From NCBI RefSeq assembly GCF_009617995.1, contig NZ_CP044129.1:2604001-2668000 (forward strand): 64,000 bases of DNA, read 5' to 3'. Below the pieces are notes generated by a model. It made no database searches. It had not been told where the DNA came from and worked only from the letters and a program-made list of their open reading frames with translations. A program made the position numbers and the translations under genes. Positions 59,526 through 64,000 of this stretch are shown in pieces (position 1 is the first letter of the stretch; each line of letters opens with the position of its first letter). Source of the stretch: Halomicrobium sp. LC1Hm (GTDB lineage: Archaea > Halobacteriota > Halobacteria > Halobacteriales > Haloarculaceae).

Positions 59526-60910
59526 CCGTCCGGATCAGGGGGATCTACACGACCGCACTGACCGAGTTGTTCCGGGACGAACCCGGCGTCGTCCAGCCAT
59601 CGCCGCCGATCGTCGACCGGTTCGACGCCGAGTTCACCCACGAACCGGCGACGGCGACAGTCGAGACGACAGCCGACCGGCAGGGCGTTCGCGTGACCGG
59701 CGTGCCCGACGCCGTCGAGGCGGTCTCCGAGCGCCTGGCGGACGTGGGTCGGGACGCGCTGGTCTGGCCGGATCCGACCCCCCGCGGCGCGATCTACGAC
59801 GGAGCGGTGACCGAGACGCTGGGCGGGGGCGCGATCGTGTCCCTCGGAGACGGCGAGGGGTACCTGCCCTACGGCGAGACCGATCACCGGATCGAGGACG
59901 GCGATCGGCTCCGCGTCCAGGTCGACGAGCCGAGCCCGCCCTGGAGCGGCGACCGCGCGACGCTGTCCACGACGATCCGGGCCCACGGCTCGCTGGTGAC
60001 GCTCGTCCGCGGCGAGACGATCGAGCACACCGGTCCGGAACTCGCCGACATCCTCCCGGCCGATCCCGTCGACGGCTGGGGAAGCTCCTGGCACCGCCAC
60101 AGCGACGACGCCGGCCTCGACGCACTGGGCGATGCGCTGGAACGGGCCAACGACCGCGCGGCGGCGCTGGACGACGCCCTCGCCGACGCGCCCGCACCGG
60201 CCGACGACGCACCGCAGCGCCACGCCGCCCCCGAGTCGACGGCGTGGGTCTGGTTCGGCCGCGAGAGTCGCTTCGCACTGGACGACGCGCGGGACGCGGT
60301 GACGGCGACGATGCCGGGCCACCACCGGATCAAGGCGGGCTCGCGGAGCGCCTCGGCCGGCGTCGACCTGGCCGAAGCGGTCGCCGACGGCTTTCGGACC
60401 GGCGAGCAGGACTTTCCCTTCACCGCGGTCGCGAGCCAGTTCGGCCCCGCGGCCGGCGACACGGTCCGCCTCGACCACGGCAAGCCCGACGGTCGGCTGT
60501 ACACGCTGGGCGACGCGGCGGTCCAGTCCGTCGAGCCCGACGGCACGGTGACCGTCGAGCGGGAGATGTCGCCGGGGGGCACCTACGACGCGCTCGGCGT
60601 CGACCGCCAGGCCGGCGACGTGGCGACGACGAAGGTCAAGGAAGGGCGCTGGTGGTATCCGACCGTCTACGAGGGGGCCGACGGGACCAAACGAGGCACC
60701 TACGTCAACGTCTGTACGCCCGTGGAGGTGTTCCCCGACGCGGTCCGCTACGTCGACCTCCACGTCGACGTGGTCAAACACGCCGACGGTCGCGTCGAAC
60801 GGGTCGACGACGACGAACTCGACGCCGCGGTCGAGGCGGGCCACGTCTCAGCGGCACTGGCCGAGAAGGCCCGCAGTGTCGCGAAGGCCGTCAAACACGG
60901 CCTATCGTAG
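59522..60910 (+). CDS. fau-1: Probable ribonuclease FAU-1
   Basis: A 462-residue RNase E/G-type, AU-rich-RNA-binding protein. The N-terminal S1-like region includes PRGAIYDGAVTETLGGGAIV (about 87-106). The C-terminal DUF402 beta-domain (about 330-460) has the conserved KEGRWWYPTVYEG and VEVFPDAVRYVDLHVDVV segments, which supply metal-binding aspartates. Length matches the haloarchaeal FAU-1 family. It is coupled to the preceding small gene by overlapping start and stop. Confidence 0.9.
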   Translation: MTVRIRGIYTTALTELFRDEPGVVQPSPPIVDRFDAEFTHEPATATVETTADRQGVRVTGVPDAVEAVSERLADVGRDALVWPDPTPRGAIYDGAVTETLGGGAIVSLGDGEGYLPYGETDHRIEDGDRLRVQVDEPSPPWSGDRATLSTTIRAHGSLVTLVRGETIEHTGPELADILPADPVDGWGSSWHRHSDDAGLDALGDALERANDRAAALDDALADAPAPADDAPQRHAAPESTAWVWFGRESRFALDDARDAVTATMPGHHRIKAGSRSASAGVDLAEAVADGFRTGEQDFPFTAVASQFGPAAGDTVRLDHGKPDGRLYTLGDAAVQSVEPDGTVTVEREMSPGGTYDALGVDRQAGDVATTKVKEGRWWYPTVYEGADGTKRGTYVNVCTPVEVFPDAVRYVDLHVDVVKHADGRVERVDDDELDAAVEAGHVSAALAEKARSVAKAVKHGLS

Positions 60911-60951
60911 CTGGCGATACGCTTTTTCCCGAGACAGTCGAAGCGCCGTCT

Positions 60952-61479
60952 GTGCCCTCCACCGATCGCTTCGAAACGAAGCGCGGCGAGTGTCGGATCG
61001 AAAACGAGGAACTGGTACTAGACGAATCACGGCTCAAATACCTCGAGAGCCTGTACAGCGGCTACTGGCAGGCCGACGAATGGTGGCGGAAAATCGTGTT
61101 TCTCGGGATAGTACTCGCGGTCCCGACTGGCGTCGCGAGCATCGTCCTGTCCGCACTGGATGGATCACTGGACACCCGGACGGTGGCAGTCGGTCTCGCA
61201 GTGATCGTTGGCCTCGTCGCAGCGCTCCAGTGCTATCAGCGCTGGGTCCGAGGATTCACGAGTCGGTCGACGATCCCGCTGGACGCGATCACCACCGTCT
61301 CGTTCGAACGGGGAACGCTCGGTATCACCCGCCCACGGTTCGTCGTCCGCTACGAGACGGCCGACGAAGAGAGTCGGCGGTACATCTTGCTCCCGTCGCT
61401 ATCGATGCCACACGGAGAAGATGTCGTGGCACGAGCACAGAAGGTGTTAGAAGACCACGGAATCGAGATCGAGTCCTAG
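60952..61479 (+). CDS. Membrane protein with PH-like domain
   Basis: A 175-residue protein, beginning at a GTG (60952) as MPSTDRFETKRGECRIENEE. Two membrane helices (about 49-70 and 75-95) are flanked by a soluble N-terminus and a C-terminal beta-rich part (about 105-165, LDAITTVSFERGTLGITRP), which resembles a PH-like bPH domain. No ATG is available in the right place. It has no known function and lies 41 bases after the FAU-1 gene in the same direction. Confidence 0.65.
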   Translation: MPSTDRFETKRGECRIENEELVLDESRLKYLESLYSGYWQADEWWRKIVFLGIVLAVPTGVASIVLSALDGSLDTRTVAVGLAVIVGLVAALQCYQRWVRGFTSRSTIPLDAITTVSFERGTLGITRPRFVVRYETADEESRRYILLPSLSMPHGEDVVARAQKVLEDHGIEIES

Positions 61480-61483
61480 CCGC

Positions 61484-62881
61484 CTACTTCGAGCGCCGTC
61501 GGTACCACGCGCCGGCACCGAGCAGTCCGAGCAGGCCCGCGCCGACACCAGCGCCGGCCCCCGTCTCGCTGGTGGGCGTCGACGCCTGTCCCGACGTGCC
61601 GTCGGTCGTCGGCGTGCCGTCGGCCGGACGCTGGTCCGGAAACGCGAACAGCGCCGACTCCAGGGGCGAGTCTGCGGTGGTGTTGACCCCGAACGCACCG
61701 ATGCTGGCCCCCAGAAAGAACTCGCCCGGCGCGGCGAGCTGTGCAGTCCAGAACTTCCCGCGGCCGGCGTCGCGCCAGTGGAACCGCTCGACGGGCTCTG
61801 TCGCGTCGGTCACGTCGTGGACGGTGACCCCGCCCTGGTACCAGGCGGCGTAGCAGCGCCCGTCGACGAGGTCGAAGTTGTGGGCGGTCGTCCAGACGCC
61901 GCCGCGGGTGGGATCGGGCGTCGGCGGCGGGTCGATCGACCCCAGCCGCCTGGGCGCTGCCGGGTCGCTCACGTCGTAGAACGCGATCCCACCCGGACCG
62001 GTCGAGCCCGAGGCCGCCGCCCAGGACTCGGTCCCGATCCCCAGCAGGTCGCCGGTCTCGTCGACGGTGACGAAGTGGTCGTTGCCCGGCGGCTCCGTGC
62101 GCTCGCGTCGCCTGTTGGCAACGTCGAGCAACGCTTCGAGCGGGCGGCCACGCACCCGCGAGACGAGCGTCGGCTGGTCGGGATCGGACACGTCGAGACA
62201 CCACGTGCCGGCGTCCCAGTAGGCCAGATACGCACGGTCGTCGTGGACCCACACGTCGTGGAGGTTCACCATCCCGAAGGGCAACTCGCCCCAGCGGTCG
62301 TCGACGTCGACGACGCTCCAGCGGGCCAGTTCCGTCCCGCTCTCGGGATCGACGACGACCAGGGGCGAGCCGTCGATCCCGCCGCCGGTGAAGTAGCCGA
62401 CGCCGTCCGCGAGCACGCAGTTGTGGGTGTAGAACTCGACCTCGTGTTCGGCGAGGACCTCGGGATCGGCGGGATCGGACACGTCGACGTAGCCAAAGCC
62501 ACGGACCGAGTCGCGCCCACCGTTTGCCGGGCCGGCCACGAGCAGCCGGTCGCCGTCACAGTGCAGGTCCCAGATCCCCGACAGCGGCCCGTCGGCGTGG
62601 TCGGCCAGGAGCTGCTCGCGAGCCAGCACCCGCATCTCGGTCGGGTCGGCGACGTCGACGACGGTGAAGCCGTCGACGGTGGCGACGTAGGCGACCGTCC
62701 CGTCGGGGCTCAGGACCATCTCGCGGACGTTCCCGATCGAGACCGTCCCGAGGGGCTGGCTGTCCGGCGTCTCGTCGGGCGGCGTCCCGTCGCTGGTGGC
62801 AGTCGGGTGGGCGCTCGCGAGGCCGGCGCTCCCGAGCGCGAGACCGCTGCCGAGCGTTCGAAGGAGGGGGCGGCGACGCAT
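61484..62881 (-). CDS. Tat-exported LVIVD-repeat beta-propeller protein
   Basis: A 465-residue surface protein. Its N-terminus MRRRPLLRTLGSGLAL is a twin-arginine-like signal, ending near residue 25. The body has repeated motifs of the type DVSDPADPEVLAEHEV (about every 60 residues), the LVIVD pattern of a beta-propeller. The tail (about 420-465) is Thr/Ser-rich, followed by a hydrophobic GAGAGVGAGLLGLLGAG and a basic end, which looks like a C-terminal membrane anchor. Ligand or enzyme activity unknown. Confidence 0.82.
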   Translation of the reverse strand: MRRRPLLRTLGSGLALGSAGLASAHPTATSDGTPPDETPDSQPLGTVSIGNVREMVLSPDGTVAYVATVDGFTVVDVADPTEMRVLAREQLLADHADGPLSGIWDLHCDGDRLLVAGPANGGRDSVRGFGYVDVSDPADPEVLAEHEVEFYTHNCVLADGVGYFTGGGIDGSPLVVVDPESGTELARWSVVDVDDRWGELPFGMVNLHDVWVHDDRAYLAYWDAGTWCLDVSDPDQPTLVSRVRGRPLEALLDVANRRRERTEPPGNDHFVTVDETGDLLGIGTESWAAASGSTGPGGIAFYDVSDPAAPRRLGSIDPPPTPDPTRGGVWTTAHNFDLVDGRCYAAWYQGGVTVHDVTDATEPVERFHWRDAGRGKFWTAQLAAPGEFFLGASIGAFGVNTTADSPLESALFAFPDQRPADGTPTTDGTSGQASTPTSETGAGAGVGAGLLGLLGAGAWYRRRSK

Positions 62882-62920
62882 ACGCTCACTGAGGAGCGTG
62901 GACGGAGAAGCTTTGGGGCG

Positions 62921-63502
62921 TCAGTTCCCCTGGATCGCGTCGATGACCATCGAGGCGGCGATGACGGCCTCCTTGGGGACGTTGCTCGCGTTGTCGATGG
63001 TGATCTCGTAGCGGTCCCGCAGCGAGAGCTGCCCCTCGATGGAGCCGACGTGGTTGCCGTCGACGTCGGTGATCTCGTACTTGTGGGGGATGATCTCGCC
63101 GAACGGGAGGAGGTTCCGTGCGAGCGTCACCGCGGCACCCCGAGAGTCGATCTTCGCGATGGCGCGCTCGTCGCCCGCGTCGCGGATCGTCCAGGTGTCC
63201 TGCATGACCGAGTAGTCGTTGTCGAGGACAACGAGGTCCTCGCCGGTCTGGGCGTCCGAGAGCACGTAGTTGCCGGCCACGTCGATGATGCCGCCGGCCT
63301 TGACCGTGAAGACCTCGTTGCCGTCCCCGTCCGTGAAGGGGAACTCCTCTTTCATCTTGAGCATCTTCTGCTTGCCGCGGACGACGACGTTGCCGGCGGC
63401 GTCCATCGCCTTGTACTTGTTGCGGACCAGCGACTGTTCGACGGTGTAGCTGTTGTCGGTCAGATCCAGTCCCTGGATGTCGTACTTCGAGAGGGCACTC
63501 AT
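62921..63502 (-). CDS. LURP-one-related family protein
   Basis: A 193-residue soluble protein of the LOR (tubby-like barrel) family. It begins MSALSKYDIQGLDLTDNSYT and repeats short strands, with EQSLVRNKYKAMDAAGNVV and VLDNDYSVMQDTWTIRDAG. The start at 63502 is chosen over the ATG at 63529 because AAAATTAAT at about 63530-63538 is 28-36 bases upstream, a leaderless TATA position. Archaeal members may bind phospholipids or nucleotides; their function is not established. Confidence 0.82.
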   Translation of the reverse strand: MSALSKYDIQGLDLTDNSYTVEQSLVRNKYKAMDAAGNVVVRGKQKMLKMKEEFPFTDGDGNEVFTVKAGGIIDVAGNYVLSDAQTGEDLVVLDNDYSVMQDTWTIRDAGDERAIAKIDSRGAAVTLARNLLPFGEIIPHKYEITDVDGNHVGSIEGQLSLRDRYEITIDNASNVPKEAVIAASMVIDAIQGN

Positions 63503-63616
63503 GTCCGGACGCTCACGCGATTTCGCCATTAATTTTGTGTCTGATGGTGACAGAGCCAACGAGTGCCAGCGACGGACCGACAGCGTTTCACGCACCCAGT
63601 TCTCAGGGGGCCGTAG

Positions 63617-64000
63617 ATGACACGAGAGTACATCGAGGTCCGCGGTGCGGAGGAACACAACCTCAAGGACATCGATGTTGAGATCCCGCGAGAGGAGCTG
63701 ACGGTCGTGACGGGGCTGTCGGGATCGGGCAAGTCCTCGCTGGCCTTCGAGACGGTGTACGCCGAGGGACAGCGCCGCTACATCGAGTCGCTCTCGGCCT
63801 ACGCCAGGAACTTCCTGGGCCAGATGGACAAGCCACAGGTCGAGACCGTCGAGGGCCTCTCCCCGGCCATCTCGATCGACCAGAAGAACGCCGCCAACAA
63901 CCCCCGCTCGACGGTCGGGACCGTCACCGAACTCCACGACTACCTGCGCCTGCTGTACGCCCGCATCGGGACGCCACACTGTCCGGAGTGTGGTCGCGAG
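63617..64000 (+). CDS. uvrA: Excinuclease ABC subunit A (start only; runs off the window)
   Basis: The first 128 codons of UvrA, the damage-recognition ATPase of nucleotide-excision repair. It begins [18 protein letters not shown], with the first Walker [15 protein letters not shown] at about 33-46, then [19 protein letters not shown] and the start of a zinc-binding CPEC motif (about 122-126). The gene continues past position 64000. It is divergent from the LURP-one gene, with 114 bases between the starts. Confidence 0.95.
   Translation, partial: MTREYIEVRGAEEHNLKDIDVEIPREELTVVTGLSGSGKSSLAFETVYAEGQRRYIESLSAYARNFLGQMDKPQVETVEGLSPAISIDQKNAANNPRSTVGTVTELHDYLRLLYARIGTPHCPECGRE

Noticed and set aside
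1-64000. tRNA genes, provirus or insertion sequence
   Set aside because: I found no tRNA-like T-arm with matching acceptor arms, no integrase or capsid gene, and no transposase; the only mobile-looking sequences are the non-coding palindromes.

Overview
This window is chromosomal DNA from an extremely halophilic archaeon (class Halobacteria). The evidence is high GC, strongly acidic proteins, haloarchaea-specific families (HalX, HalOD1, CheF, archaellin), archaeal ribosomal proteins S6e and L15e, an archaeal RNase P RNA, Sec61-beta, FAU-1, RLI, archaemetzincin and phytoene synthase. The set resembles Haloarcula/Halomicrobium relatives, but I cannot place the genus from sequence alone. Many genes have a TATA-like box about 25-30 bases before the start codon (leaderless transcripts); a few carry Shine-Dalgarno sites. 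No tRNA, 16S/23S rRNA, CRISPR array or transposase gene was found. Layout. (1) 1-10.2 kb is a motility and taxis island: an archaellin, a small membrane protein with a winged-helix partner, a KaiC-like ATPase, CheW, then a compact operon cheB-cheA-cheR-HEAT-cheF, with a second, convergent cheF paralogue. CheA phosphorylates a response regulator, CheB and CheR adjust receptor methylation, and CheF is the known archaeal adaptor to the archaellum. CheY, CheC and CheD are not in this window. (2) 10.2-18.2 kb holds ribosomal protein S6e, a nucleotide-metabolism family protein, an M29 aminopeptidase, a Gfo/Idh oxidoreductase, an AT-richer HalOD1 protein and a large membrane transducer with tandem HAMP-like units. 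(3) 18.2-31 kb is metabolic and RNA related: nicotinate phosphoribosyltransferase, RNase P RNA, an aldo/keto reductase, a Tat lipoprotein, a YgfZ/GcvT-like protein, a rhodanese, a geranylgeranyl reductase, a 110-bp tandem repeat before an RNB-domain nuclease, an HxlR regulator, phytoene synthase and L15e. (4) 31-41 kb holds a cobalamin-binding-like protein, the SAMP-activating E1 enzyme, a soluble transducer, an M32 carboxypeptidase and a signalling pair in which both partners lack the phosphotransfer residue, followed by an M20 peptidase and a DUF368 transporter-like protein. (5) 41-48.8 kb holds an MFS permease, a VapBC module with an operator-like palindrome, gamma-glutamyltransferase, a VOC protein and an ECF-type NikMNQO nickel/cobalt importer divergent from nikR. 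(6) 48.8-64 kb holds a PIN-ATPase whose 3' end is duplicated, an FtsZ-like protein lacking the tubulin signature, an F420H2:NADP reductase, HAD and UPF0146 proteins, archaemetzincin, RLI/ABCE1, thioredoxin, Sec61-beta, FAU-1, a Tat-exported LVIVD-repeat protein, a LURP-one protein and the start of uvrA. The most unusual signals are: an approximately 84-bp imperfect palindrome in four copies plus a half copy, whose CTGATAC/CTGACAC-type end supplies the stop codon of the adjoining gene each time; the phosphotransfer-dead kinase/regulator pair at 36.2-38.8 kb; the in-frame duplicated gene end at 51.1 kb; and the FtsZ-like protein without a GTP-binding signature.
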